A DNA stretch of 64,000 nt, from the NCBI RefSeq assembly GCF_014397785.1, contig NZ_VZQQ01000005.1:124001-188000 (forward strand), read 5' to 3'. This DNA comes from Paraburkholderia podalyriae. GTDB taxonomy: Bacteria; Pseudomonadota; Gammaproteobacteria; Burkholderiales; Burkholderiaceae. Both the position numbers and the translations under genes were made by a program. Every line of letters begins with the position of its first letter. Positions within the stretch are counted from its first letter, which is position 1. A model generated the notes under the pieces. It searched no databases and was not told the DNA's origin. It was given only the letters and a program-made list of their open reading frames with translations. This document shows positions 44,053-52,988 of the stretch, one piece after another.

Positions 44053-45678
44053 TCATGCGCACGCGAGCGAAAGTGTGGCAACTGGCTCAGGCCGCTCCCC
44101 GGTTCGCAGGCTGGCGGAGGCGAGCGGCTCTGTCATCCGGAACACCGCGACCGCGCCGTCGAGCGCGCCCGCCTGCTCTTCCAGCGACGCCGCAGCAGCC
44201 GCGGCCTGCTCGACCAGCGCGGCATTCTGCTGGGTCGCCTTGTCCATGTGCGTCACCGCGCGGCTGATCTGCTCGATGCCCCGCGACTGTTCTTCCGAAG
44301 CCACGCTGATTTCGCTCACGATCCGCGTCACGTTGCGCGCAGCACTCACGATCTCCGCCATCGTCGCACCGGCGCGAATCGCGAATTCCGATCCCTTCTC
44401 GACCTTCTCCACCGAACTGACGATCAGTTCCCTGATCTCCTTCGCCGCAGCCGCCGAGCGCTGCGCCAACGCACGCACTTCACCCGCCACCACGGCGAAT
44501 CCGCGTCCTTCGTCGCCGGCGCGCGCTGCTTCCACGGCCGCATTCAGTGCAAGTATGTTGGTCTGAAAAGCAATACCTTCGATCGCACCAATGATGTCGA
44601 CGATCCTGTTCGAGCCCGACGACATCTCGGCGATGACGTCGATGACCTGATCGACCACTTCGCCGCCACGCGCAGCGGTATGCGACGCGTTTTCGGCGAG
44701 CGCGTTGGCCTCGCGCGCGTTGTCGGCGTTCTGCCTGACCGTCGCCGTCAATTCCTCCATGCTCGCGGCGGTCTCCTGCAGCGTCGCGGCCTGCTGTTCG
44801 GTGCGCGTCGACAGATCGGCATTACCGCTCGCGATCTCGCGCACGCCCTGCGCGATTGCCGCCGTGCCGGAACGAACCTGACTGACTGCGGCAACGAGAC
44901 TCTCCTGCATGCGGGCAAGCGCGCCCATCAGCCGACCCATTTCGTTGGCGCGCACGCCGGCGATCTGCCCCGTGAGGTCGCCGGCCGCGATTCGTTCGAA
45001 GTGCTGGATCACCGCGTTGATCGGCCGAACAATCGATGCTTTCACCATGAAGCGCGTGAACAGGCCAAGCACCAGCGCGACAAGCCCGATTGCGGCGAAC
45101 ACCCAGCACAGCAGACGAAAATGCTGCTGGGCCGATTTGAAGCGGGTTTCCTCGTGCTGCATCTGAAGGTTCTGCAGCGCAGTTTCGGCACGTTTATAGT
45201 CGCTGAACATCGCATCGGGCGCCTGGCGTTCCGTCGTCCGGAACGTGATGAAATCGTTCTGATCGAGCGCCGCGACTTCGGGCAGAAGCACCTGTTTCAT
45301 CAACTGCTCGCGCTTTGCGCGCAGCGCGTCGGTCAGCGCCTTCTCGTCGTCGTTCGACGCAGGCTGCGTGAGATAGGCCGCCAGTTCGCGATCGCTGTCC
45401 GCAAGCCCGGCATGGACGCGCGCGAGCACCGCATCAGTGGGCTTTCCCTGCGCGACGAGCGTTTCGTAGGCGCCGAGATCGACACGCACGTTCAACAGTG
45501 CCTCGCCGCTCGCGGCGATGTGGCGCATCGCAACGGTCTCTTCGCTGAACATCTTTTCGAGCGCCGCGTTGGTAGTCTTTAAACCAGCGACGGATATTGC
45601 AATCACGAACATCAACGCGGCTGTATAGCCGGCGATGGTCACCGTGAGCGCGGTTCTGATAGTCGTGTTGTTGAACAT
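44053..45678 (-). CDS. Tar-like methyl-accepting chemotaxis protein
   Basis: 541 residues from ATG 45678 with GGGAGAGGC upstream. TM1 is at about 12-32 and TM2 at about 190-212, enclosing a four-helix-bundle ligand domain. HAMP and a long signalling coiled coil follow, whose tip reads [28 protein letters not shown] in two parts (positions about 370-400). There is no NWETF-type CheR pentapeptide at the C-terminus. It lies next to a porin and a solitary binding protein; it may monitor the same nutrient. Confidence 0.95.
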   Translation of the reverse strand: MFNNTTIRTALTVTIAGYTAALMFVIAISVAGLKTTNAALEKMFSEETVAMRHIAASGEALLNVRVDLGAYETLVAQGKPTDAVLARVHAGLADSDRELAAYLTQPASNDDEKALTDALRAKREQLMKQVLLPEVAALDQNDFITFRTTERQAPDAMFSDYKRAETALQNLQMQHEETRFKSAQQHFRLLCWVFAAIGLVALVLGLFTRFMVKASIVRPINAVIQHFERIAAGDLTGQIAGVRANEMGRLMGALARMQESLVAAVSQVRSGTAAIAQGVREIASGNADLSTRTEQQAATLQETAASMEELTATVRQNADNAREANALAENASHTAARGGEVVDQVIDVIAEMSSGSNRIVDIIGAIEGIAFQTNILALNAAVEAARAGDEGRGFAVVAGEVRALAQRSAAAAKEIRELIVSSVEKVEKGSEFAIRAGATMAEIVSAARNVTRIVSEISVASEEQSRGIEQISRAVTHMDKATQQNAALVEQAAAAAASLEEQAGALDGAVAVFRMTEPLASASLRTGERPEPVATLSLACA

Positions 45679-45697
45679 GCCTCTCCCTCGCCTGCTG

Positions 45698-45733
45698 AAA
45701 AGAAAAAGCGGCCGCGGAAAGGTCCGCGGCCGC
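45698..45733 (-). terminator. Intrinsic terminator of the porin gene
   Basis: An 11-base GC-only-rich stem (GCGGCCGCGGA at 45708-45718 with its complement at 45723-45733) and a 4-base loop. On the minus strand it is followed by TTTTTCTTTT (45698-45707). A model rho-independent terminator 50 bases after the porin stop and just before the chemoreceptor start. Confidence 0.85.
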
Positions 45734-45783
45734 AAGCTGGAGAACATCGTTGAAACGGATGCGCAACGAGGCTGTGTTCCCGA

Positions 45784-46911
45784 TCAGAATCGGGTACGCA
45801 CACCCGTGGTCAGTTCGAGCTGGTTCGTCGCGCCGAACGTGGTGCCGACCGTGTAGCCGCCATGCAGCCTCATATAGTCGCCGGCCAGATACACTTCAGT
45901 GCGCTTGGACAGGTGATAAAACGCGGACCAGTAGAGCGTTTCCTTGTAACCGTTGTGCAAGCCCGAGGTCGGATCGAAGGCGCCGATGTTCGCGTTCGGA
46001 ATATCGCCGTCGGTGTTGTACGCGGCATTCTTCACACGCATCTGCTGATAGCCGAGCTGGTAATCGAGCGGACCTTTCGGCGACAGCTTGAGCGACACCG
46101 TCCAAGCGTTATCCTGACGCTGACCCAGCGCGCCCTGATTGCCGAGGTAGCGGAAGTACCCTGCATTGGCGCGCAGAATACCGAACGTATAGTTGCCGCC
46201 GACCGAGAACGACTGGTTCGTGTTGCCTTCGCGGTTCACGTGGCTATAGAAGCCCGACACGTTGAACGGGCCGCCGTTATAGCCCAGCGCAGCCTGATAG
46301 TTGGCGTTGGAGCCGAAACTCGTCGAGTTGCCGAATGCGTAGCCCGCACTCGCGAAGATGCCGTTGCTGAACAGCTTCTTCCACGCGACGCCGTTGCTAT
46401 AACGCGTGCCGGTCGCGCTGGCCGCGTAGAAAATCATCTGCTTGAAGTTGTTCGAGTTCGTCCAGCCGCCCTCTTCGTACCTCAGCTTCGCGCTGCCATA
46501 CGGGTCGCCGTAGATCGCCGCTGCATCGCGTGCAATGGTGTTCTGAAAGCCTGCCGTAATCTTGCCGAACGTGTCGTTCTCGATACCGACCCATGCGTCA
46601 CGGTCGAAAATCTGACCCGGATCTTCCATTTGGCCGTTGGCCACGACGAATTCGCTCTCGAGCCGGAAGATGATCTTGGAACCACCGCCGATGTCCTCTG
46701 CACCCTGCATGCCCCAGCGGCTGCCGCTGAACCAGGGCTCGCCGTCGTTGCCCATGCCGATGACGTGATTGCCGTTCGCATCAGCATGCGTCCGATAAGT
46801 CGGGAAGCTCAGGTCCATCAGGCCGTAAAGCTGAACGCTCGACTGCGCGTGTGCGCCGCCTGCCCCGAGTGCGCTGAGCGCGACAGCCAGCGAAAGATAC
46901 TTCTTCTTCAA
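45784..46911 (-). CDS. Gram-negative porin
   Basis: 375 residues. The signal peptide MKKKYLSLAVALSALGAGGA(HA) leads to SSVQLYGLMDLS, the standard first strand of Burkholderia/Neisseria-type trimeric porins. The C-terminus ends LTTGVRTRF with the terminal Phe needed for outer-membrane assembly. Alternating strands and Gly/Asn/Tyr-rich turns run throughout. General diffusion of small solutes is the expected role. Its own terminator follows; the 229-base upstream gap holds no gene. Confidence 0.95.
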   Translation of the reverse strand: MKKKYLSLAVALSALGAGGAHAQSSVQLYGLMDLSFPTYRTHADANGNHVIGMGNDGEPWFSGSRWGMQGAEDIGGGSKIIFRLESEFVVANGQMEDPGQIFDRDAWVGIENDTFGKITAGFQNTIARDAAAIYGDPYGSAKLRYEEGGWTNSNNFKQMIFYAASATGTRYSNGVAWKKLFSNGIFASAGYAFGNSTSFGSNANYQAALGYNGGPFNVSGFYSHVNREGNTNQSFSVGGNYTFGILRANAGYFRYLGNQGALGQRQDNAWTVSLKLSPKGPLDYQLGYQQMRVKNAAYNTDGDIPNANIGAFDPTSGLHNGYKETLYWSAFYHLSKRTEVYLAGDYMRLHGGYTVGTTFGATNQLELTTGVRTRF

Positions 46912-47140
46912 GATCGTCTCCTCAAACTACTGCGTTGAAATTGTGTTTTCCCTACTCACGGTTGCGTCCGTTTCAAGGTCCCGGCAACCGGTTCGGTATG
47001 CGAATGTTCGTCATGCTAGTCACCCCAATCCTTCACGCTCCTTTCCCGTGTCATTTATACAACTCAGTGACTCTACTGATATACGCAATGACGCTTGCAC
47101 CACTTATTCGGAATACTTCTGTCCGCGGGACACCAACGAC

Positions 47141-48154
47141 CTATTTCGAGCCGACAAACTCGTTCGTATACGTTTTCCCCAACTCGACCTGCTTGCCCTT
47201 GACCGACGGATTGAACGCCGACAGCACCTTGAGCACCGTGGTCGGACCGTCGGCCGGCATCTTGCCGTCCGCTGTGTACATCGGCAGCGACGCCTTCAGC
47301 GCGCTCACGTAGAGCGGCTTGTCTTTCTGATAATCATCGGGCATCTTCGCAGCGATTTCTTCAGCGCTATGCGTGTGGATGAACTGCAACGTGCGAACGA
47401 ATGCATGCGCGAGCTTCGTTGCCTCGGCCTTGTGCGAATCGGCCCATGCAGCCTGCACGTAGAGACTCGACGCCGGATAGGTGCCCCCCAGCGCGGCCTT
47501 CGTGCCTTCGACCGAACGCATGTCGACGAGCACCTTCGCGTCGCCGGACTTCTGCAAGGCCGAGACGGTCGGTTCAGTCGTCATGCCCGCGTCGATGCGG
47601 CCTTGTTTGATCGCCGCGATGAAGCTGGCGTCAGCGCCCACCGGCAGCATCGTGTATTCAGTGGACTGAATGCCGTGCTGTCCGGCAAGGTATTGCGTAA
47701 GGAAGCTTGTCGAAGAACCGAGGCCAGTCACACCAAGCGTCTTGCCCTTCACGTCCACCATCGATTTGACGGTTTCAGCCGCTTTGGTCGATACCATTTC
47801 GACCTCACCCGGCACTTGCCCGAACACGACGATTGCCTTGACGTCCTTGCCTTTGGTTTGCAGATCGATCGTATGGTCGTAGAACCCGACGACAGCCTGA
47901 ACGGCACCGGCTAGCAGTTCATTTTCAGCATCGACGCCCGCTGGCTGCGACAGCAGTTCAACGTCGAGCCCCTCGTCCTTGAAGTACCCGAGCTGTTCGG
48001 TCAGGCGAGCCGGCAGGTAGATCAGCTTGGTGATGCCGCCCACCATGATCGTGATCTTGCTGCTATCCGCGGCTGACGCGTGCTGTGAGGCAAGGCTGAA
48101 CAACAGGCTGGAAGCAACAGCAATATGACGAAACGTACTGAACTTCGGTTGCAT
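47141..48154 (-). CDS. SsuA/NMT1-type ABC substrate-binding protein, solitary
   Basis: 337 residues. Signal peptide with cleavage near SQHASA-ADSSK. Mature sequence ITKLIYLPARLTEQLGYFKDEGLDVELL and DHTIDLQTKG are typical of the taurine/nitrate/sulfonate (NMT1/THI5-like) binding proteins. The usual ATPase and permease genes are absent on either side, so it must use a transporter encoded elsewhere or serve sensing with the nearby chemoreceptor. Ligand unknown. Confidence 0.88.
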   Translation of the reverse strand: MQPKFSTFRHIAVASSLLFSLASQHASAADSSKITIMVGGITKLIYLPARLTEQLGYFKDEGLDVELLSQPAGVDAENELLAGAVQAVVGFYDHTIDLQTKGKDVKAIVVFGQVPGEVEMVSTKAAETVKSMVDVKGKTLGVTGLGSSTSFLTQYLAGQHGIQSTEYTMLPVGADASFIAAIKQGRIDAGMTTEPTVSALQKSGDAKVLVDMRSVEGTKAALGGTYPASSLYVQAAWADSHKAEATKLAHAFVRTLQFIHTHSAEEIAAKMPDDYQKDKPLYVSALKASLPMYTADGKMPADGPTTVLKVLSAFNPSVKGKQVELGKTYTNEFVGSK

Positions 48155-48587
48155 CGAGAGTCTCCATTATTGTCGGCGGCGAAATGCCACCTGTCTGCAT
48201 CGATGGCGCGATTGTGGGAGCGCGAATCCTTCTCTCGGCTTTCACGGCGAGCACCTTTATTTAGGGGATTTCCATCAGAGAGCCTCGCTATCCGCGCAAG
48301 CACGACAGCGGTCCGTGCCGGGGTCACTGTGGAATACGGCAGGTTCTCTCATGGAAAACCCCCATCGGAACGTGCAGTGGCTGAAAGCGTTCAGAAGGTT
48401 GCGCTCTCCTAGAATTCCATCATCGATCGCGGTGCCCATCGTGCTTTCAGCGCCCACCATCGGTGCAATCGCGGTGTGACGTCGCAGTGCAAGCAAGGCA
48501 AAGGATCGGATGCATGGGTTGCCGGTCCAACTGTCGCTACCGTTGCTACAGAGCCAAGCGGCGGGTGCGGCGGCCAGGAGAAGGTTG
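48155..48587. other. Gene-free stretch
   Basis: 433 bases between the minus-strand binding protein and the small plus-strand zinc-ribbon gene. No reading frame with a ribosome site was found. It must contain the promoter of the binding-protein gene; no confident -35/-10 or repeat was picked out. Confidence 0.5.
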
Positions 48588-48806
48588 ATGGAAACACTCA
48601 CTGAAGTGCGGTACACATACGCGTGCGCAGCATGCGGATACCGTGCACGCGTAGTTCGTCCGGATGCGTCACATGCGAGAAAGCTCGCCATTTGCGCGCG
48701 GTGCGACGGACAGGTGTGGCTCAGCGTTGAAGATGCAAGCGGTCGGGGGGAAGCTTCGGCGGTATTTTCAGCGCGAAGACTCTCAGCACGCACAAGACGC
48801 GGATGA
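48588..48806 (+). CDS. Small zinc-ribbon protein
   Basis: 72 residues from ATG 48588, CAGGAG upstream. Two CxxC pairs (CAAC at residues 13-16, CARC at 36-39) make a zinc ribbon in YACAACGYRARV and LAICARCDG. The last 20 residues are Ser/Ala/Arg-rich and overlap, in another frame, a remnant of a response regulator. The original C-terminus may therefore have been lost by a rearrangement. Confidence 0.6.
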   Translation: METLTEVRYTYACAACGYRARVVRPDASHARKLAICARCDGQVWLSVEDASGRGEASAVFSARRLSARTRRG

Positions 48807-48880
48807 TGCAGAAGCTCTGCATTGCGAACAATTCCGAGTTGATCCGTTATTCGATCCGGCACCGCGTAGTGCCCGGGTAA
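48764..48880 (+). pseudogene. Remnant of a NarL/LuxR-type response regulator HTH
   Basis: In the frame of base 48770, codons to the TAA at 48878-48880 read SAKTLSTHKTRMMQKL, then NNSELIRYSIRH. This aligns without gaps to the last 36 residues of the regulator at 39984, 22 identical by eye. No start, receiver domain or first half of the HTH precedes it; instead the frame merges with the zinc-ribbon gene. It is therefore the tail of a deleted regulator gene. Confidence 0.75.
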
Positions 48881-49063
48881 GCTCGCGGGCGCCTTTCAGC
48901 CTGCAGTATCAAACCATTGCCGCAGGGCACGTCGATGACTGAGGTACGGGACGCGGATGCGATCTGTCATCCCGGTGCCGTTCACCCGTCGGATCCCACT
49001 TCAACTGTATCGAAACGCGAGGCCGGCATGCACTGCCGGCGCGCTCAATCAAGGAGACATGCT

Positions 49064-50428
49064 GTGTCCACCACTTCATCTACGCCGGAGCACTCATCGG
49101 CGGCGCCCGCTCAGCGGTCCGAAAACGCCACCCGATTCTGGCCCGAAGGCTGGTGGAAGCTGATGGAATACCGGATCGGCATCATCCCGTTGCCGGTCTA
49201 TTTCATTCTGCTTGCGCTAATCACGGGGTTCGCGGTGACGGGCAAGCTGCCGGGCGAGATTTCCATGGCGATCGCCGTGCTCGCGTTCTTCGGGTTCACC
49301 TGCGCCGAGTTGGGTAAGCGCCTGCCGCTTCTGCGCAATATCGGCGCGGCCGCGATCTGCGCGACGTTCGTGCCTTCCGCGCTGACTTACTATCACCTGT
49401 TGCCCAAGCCGATTCTCGGCCTTACGACCGAGTTCACGAAGCAGAGCAATTTCCTTTATCTGTTCATCGCGTCGATCATCGTCGGCAGTATTCTCAGCAT
49501 GGACCGGCGCGTGCTGATCAAGGGCTTCCTCAAGATCTTCGTACCGCTCGCGCTGGGCTCGCTGGCCGCATGCATCGTCGGAATCGCAGTCGGCTCGGCA
49601 TTCGGGCTTGGCGCGCGTCATACGCTGCTTTATATCGTCGTGCCGATCATGGCGGGGGGTGTCGGTGAAGGCGCGATTCCGCTGTCGGTGGGCTATTCCG
49701 AAATCATGCATCTGCCGCAGGGCGAGCTGTTTGCACAGGTCTTGCCGCCGGTGATGCTCGGCAGCCTCACCGCCATCGTTCTGGCCGGCGCGCTCGACAT
49801 GCTCGGCAAACGCTTTCCTCATCTCACCGGCGAGGGGCGCCTGCAACCCGGCGAGAGCGACGAAATGGATCCTGTCCAGGAGGAGATTCGCGGTCATATC
49901 GACGTGACGCATATCGCGGCGGCCGGCATCACGGCGATCACGCTGTACCTGCTCGGCTTGATGTGCCGCAATCTTTTCGGTCTGCCCGCCCCGGTTGCCA
50001 TGCTGTTTCTCGCGGTGCTGGTCAAGCTGGCGCGCGCGGTCTCGCCGCAGTTGCAGGAGGGCGCATTCGTCGTCTATAAGTTCTTTTCGACCGCGGTGAC
50101 GTATCCGCTGCTGTTTGCGATCGGCGTCGCGATGACGCCATGGGACAAGTTGATCGCTGCGTTCACGTTCGCCAATATCGTGACGATCGTCGCGACCGTG
50201 ACGACACTGATGGGCACCGGCTTTCTGGTTGCGCGCCGGCTCAAGCTCTACCCTATCGATACGGCGATCGTGAATGCATGCCATAGCGGCCAGGGGGGCA
50301 CAGGCGACGTCGCGATCCTGACGGCGGCGAACCGGATGCAACTGATGCCCTTCGCGCAGATCGCCACGCGCATCGGCGGCGCGATCGTCGTCACGCTGAC
50401 GCTGATCGTGCTCGCGCATATCGGATGA
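49064..50428 (+). CDS. 2-hydroxycarboxylate transporter (CitS/MaeN type)
   Basis: 454 residues from GTG 49064, chosen because AAGGAGAC lies 6-12 bases upstream; the open frame continues to 48917 without support. About 11 hydrophobic segments. The two signature re-entrant loops of the 2HCT family are present: MAGGVGEGAIPLSVGY near residue 198 and HSGQGGTGDVAIL near 410. Family members are sodium- or proton-coupled symporters or exchangers of citrate, malate or lactate. No citrate lyase genes are adjacent. It stands alone with a 182-base leader. Confidence 0.92.
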   Translation: MSTTSSTPEHSSAAPAQRSENATRFWPEGWWKLMEYRIGIIPLPVYFILLALITGFAVTGKLPGEISMAIAVLAFFGFTCAELGKRLPLLRNIGAAAICATFVPSALTYYHLLPKPILGLTTEFTKQSNFLYLFIASIIVGSILSMDRRVLIKGFLKIFVPLALGSLAACIVGIAVGSAFGLGARHTLLYIVVPIMAGGVGEGAIPLSVGYSEIMHLPQGELFAQVLPPVMLGSLTAIVLAGALDMLGKRFPHLTGEGRLQPGESDEMDPVQEEIRGHIDVTHIAAAGITAITLYLLGLMCRNLFGLPAPVAMLFLAVLVKLARAVSPQLQEGAFVVYKFFSTAVTYPLLFAIGVAMTPWDKLIAAFTFANIVTIVATVTTLMGTGFLVARRLKLYPIDTAIVNACHSGQGGTGDVAILTAANRMQLMPFAQIATRIGGAIVVTLTLIVLAHIG

Positions 50429-50481
50429 TGCGTTAGTGGGCATGGGCGCGCGACGGCCTGCGTGCGGAGCATCTCGCCGCC

Positions 50482-51024
50482 CTACCTGGCACCCGTTTCC
50501 AAACTTTGCTTCAGTCGCGCGACTGCCTCGTCTGATTCCTGCTGGATTCGCGCGCGCACGAATATGACATTCACCGCCTCAAACCAAAGTGATGGTGCGC
50601 GGTACACGAACTCACGCTCGAATCGCGTCCCGGATGCTACGGGCGCCAGCGTGTAGCTCACTGTGCCGGCGGACTTGCCATCTATGGTGCCGACAATGAC
50701 CCATTTGCGCGGACGGTCCCGCGCCGCCACCGTCCACACGACGCTCCCCCGCCGACCCGCGACGCGAAATTCTTCCGTAACCTGTTCGCCAACGCTTAAC
50801 GAGTGATCGGTCGCCCCTGTTACCGATAGCGACGATGGGTGCCAATCGGGCCAGTGCGAGGGTGTCGTCACGTAGTCGAAAACGACCGCGTCCGGTCGCT
50901 CGATCGAGATGCCGGTGACAATCTTCGTCGTAAGGTTGACGAACTCAGGCAGCCGCAGGGCAAGCAGCGCGATGACCACAAAGGCTGCCAGGATCGCACC
51001 GATCCATCGCAAGGGCGATTTCAT
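50482..51024 (-). CDS. Membrane-anchored SRPBCC-fold protein
   Basis: 180 residues. An N-terminal anchor (WIGAILAAFVVIALLALRL, residues 7-25) is followed by a START/polyketide-cyclase-like domain: ISIERPDAVVFDYVTTPSHWPDWHPS, GEQVTEEFRVAGRRG and a final helix EAVNVIFVRARIQQES. Such domains bind hydrophobic ligands in a deep cavity. Ligand unknown. Convergent with the transporter gene. Confidence 0.85.
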   Translation of the reverse strand: MKSPLRWIGAILAAFVVIALLALRLPEFVNLTTKIVTGISIERPDAVVFDYVTTPSHWPDWHPSSLSVTGATDHSLSVGEQVTEEFRVAGRRGSVVWTVAARDRPRKWVIVGTIDGKSAGTVSYTLAPVASGTRFEREFVYRAPSLWFEAVNVIFVRARIQQESDEAVARLKQSLETGAR

Positions 51025-51161
51025 CTACGATTCTGTGGAGTATCAAGCACACGGAGACAGGCGTGCCGCTAACAAGCGGGACGCACCCCGGATCGCGACC
51101 GCCCGCGAACGCAGCACGCCCAACGAGAACAGGTCGTCTCAATCCGTCGCCCCTGCACCGG

Positions 51162-51359
51162 TCAACGTACCCGTGCAAGCGCACGCAACACGGCATCGCC
51201 ACGCGGCGTCACGCGAGGAAAGCGCAAGCCCGAGTCAACTGGCTCGTTCGCTATCAACTGCAGTTCGCGGAGCGCGCCAAGCTCTGCACGGTCCGAATCA
51301 ATCCGTTCAGGCGCATCCTTCAACAGCAACAACGTGGCCACTTCGTGCGGGCTCAACAT
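51162..51359 (-). CDS. Small hypothetical protein
   Basis: 65 residues, ATG 51359 with GGGAGGT upstream. Sequence MLSPHEVATLLLLKDAPERID, then ALRELQLIANEP and TPRGDAVLRALARVR, is like small winged-helix-like or helical proteins often seen in Burkholderia. No function known. Confidence 0.7.
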   Translation of the reverse strand: MLSPHEVATLLLLKDAPERIDSDRAELGALRELQLIANEPVDSGLRFPRVTPRGDAVLRALARVR

Positions 51360-51466
51360 GTCGTTTACCTCCCGGCTGGAACGAAGAACGCGAAACCAGA
51401 TCCGGTCACGGCTGCATCGGCAGGACGCGAAAACCGAACCCGGCAGGTTGTGTGGAAGGTTGTCGC

Positions 51467-51985
51467 CTATCGGGTCGACGAGCGACGCGCACGCGGCGGA
51501 CTTCGGCGTTTCGGCGTATCAGGGGTCGGCTTGGCGACGCGCGCGAGAATGTCACGGACCATTGCCCGTACGTGAGGCTCGGCGACAGACTCGTCATCCG
51601 GCTGCACCTCCAGCGGCACGCCCGTTGTGCAGGTCGACATGCGAGCGGGCGTGGTGTCCGCCTGGGGCTCATGCGCGTCGTCGTGATTGCGGCCAGAGTG
51701 GCGCGGCCTGGTCATTTCCGACGCGATGTCCATCCAGCCGCGCGTGTATCCGGCGAACTGCAGGGCAAGCCAGGGCATCACATCGGCCTGACGTCTGACG
51801 AACTGTTCAGGCGTCTGGGCGCGCAATACGCTTTCCCAATGCAGCGCGGCACTTGTGGCCGCGGAACTGCACGTATCGACGTTCAGCCGTATCAGCGCGC
51901 AAAGGCCGGCAACGAACTGGTCGGGCAGTTGCGACACGGTGGTCGGAACAGATACGGCAAATAGCATCTCTTGAGTGGTGCTCAC
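51467..51985 (-). CDS. Phasin-like polyhydroxyalkanoate granule protein
   Basis: 172 residues from GTG 51985 (TGAGAGAGATC upstream). The first 110 residues are amphipathic helix: LPDQFVAGLCALIRLNVDT, then EQFVRRQADVMPWLALQFAGYTRGWMDIASEM, the layout of phasins that coat storage granules. The C-terminal 50 residues are Pro/Arg/Lys-rich and probably disordered. The assignment is by pattern only. Confidence 0.65.
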   Translation of the reverse strand: MSTTQEMLFAVSVPTTVSQLPDQFVAGLCALIRLNVDTCSSAATSAALHWESVLRAQTPEQFVRRQADVMPWLALQFAGYTRGWMDIASEMTRPRHSGRNHDDAHEPQADTTPARMSTCTTGVPLEVQPDDESVAEPHVRAMVRDILARVAKPTPDTPKRRSPPRARRSSTR

Positions 51986-52094
51986 GTGATCTCTCTCAGG
52001 TTCTCGCTGACACGGCGGCCGCTGCCACTGCAATTCGAACGGTGTTTCCACACCGGGCCGTTGGCCGGACGGACGGTCTTACGCCGCCTAGAGC

Positions 52095-52164
52095 AGTTAT
52101 TCTAACTTTGTTAAGTCCGATTATCAGTTCTAAGAGCCAGGGATTTTCCCCAATATATGGGAAA
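52095..52164. promoter_or_regulatory. AT-rich stretch with two inverted repeats
   Basis: AGTTA-TTC-TAACT (52095-52107) and TTTCCC-N8-GGGAAA (52145-52150/52159-52164) lie in the gene-free 51986-52291, which is visibly more AT-rich than its neighbours. Presumably the control region of the phasin-like gene and the small gene at 52292. Confidence 0.4.
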
Positions 52165-52291
52165 TGGACGCCTGTGTTGAGTGGGCTCCGCGCGCGAGCG
52201 GCCGAGCGACAGGCGTAGGCAGGCGTGTGACTTATCGGATGCTTCGATTATGATGTTGATCCGATGATGTTGACGATCGACGGGAATGGCG

Positions 52292-52510
52292 ATGAAGCCC
52301 ATCAAATTGCGAGTGCCGTGCGACGAAGCTGGCGACCTGCTAGACGATCTGACTGTCTGGGCGAGCACCAGCGGCATTGACCCAGGGCTTTCCATGTTCG
52401 GTGAGTCCGGTTCCGGGTCGAAGACGAGTACGCCCATCCTCTATCAGGTCTATGTGAGCGAAAGCTTCTTCGAGCAGTTCCCGGAGTGGCGCATGTTCAT
52501 CGAGCAGTAG
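52292..52510 (+). CDS. Small hypothetical protein
   Basis: 72 residues from ATG 52292 (CGGGAATGG upstream; ATG 52286 possible). MKPIKLRVPCDEAGDLLDDLTVWA, a Gly/Ser loop, then YQVYVSESFFEQFPEWRMFIEQ. No family recognised. Its end overlaps the convergent AraC gene by 14 bases. Confidence 0.5.
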   Translation: MKPIKLRVPCDEAGDLLDDLTVWASTSGIDPGLSMFGESGSGSKTSTPILYQVYVSESFFEQFPEWRMFIEQ

Positions 52511-52859
52511 CGACGAAATGCCCCGGCGTCACACCGACCGCGCGCCGGAAATGTCGGCCAAGGTGACTCTGATCGAAAAACCCGACTTCGGCAGCGACCT
52601 CGCACGGCGGGACGCCGTCGCGCAATAGCCGTTTAGCGTGTCGGATCCGCACCATACACACGTAGCGATGCGGCGAGATGCCAACCTCTTTGCGGAACAG
52701 CGTCGCGAAGCGCGAGACACTCAAGCCGGCCGTCGCCGCGAGCGTCGCAAGACTGACCGGCTGCGCGAACGAACTTTCGATAAAGGCCACAGCCCGCCTG
52801 ATCGCGCGCGACATCACCACTGTCGTATCGCTGGCGGCGTAGTCGAAGACTCCAGTCAT
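52497..52859 (-). CDS. HTH-only AraC-family regulator
   Basis: 120 residues, essentially only the two-HTH DNA-binding unit: VSLATLAATAGLSVSRFATLFRKEVG and CEVAAEVGFFDQSHLGRHFRRAVGV. No ligand domain. Clearly paralogous to the protein at 62113 over the whole HTH (shared core AAEVGFFDQSHL). It lies downstream of the ABC transporter operon on the same strand, 129 bases after its stop. A regulator of that transporter or locus is likely. Confidence 0.9.
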   Translation of the reverse strand: MTGVFDYAASDTTVVMSRAIRRAVAFIESSFAQPVSLATLAATAGLSVSRFATLFRKEVGISPHRYVCMVRIRHAKRLLRDGVPPCEVAAEVGFFDQSHLGRHFRRAVGVTPGHFVATAR

Positions 52860-52988
52860 GTCGTATCCCTTCGGGCCACCATGTCAGGCGCCCCGCTCCG
52901 ACGACACGGATTCGGCGGCGCAGATGCCGTCATCGCGGTATGGCCGGCAAGCACGACACGGTAGACATCGCATAGCGCGAGTTCGGTA

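Noticed and set aside
43798..45582. 594-codon plus-strand frame
   Set aside because: Complement of the chemoreceptor gene; no recognisable motif, very high Arg and His content.
48917..49063. N-terminal extension of the 2-hydroxycarboxylate transporter
   Set aside because: The ribosome site AAGGAGAC directly before GTG 49064 decides the start; the extension resembles no transporter N-terminus.
49217..50443. 408-codon minus-strand frame
   Set aside because: Antisense to the 2-hydroxycarboxylate transporter, whose two signature loops are unmistakable.
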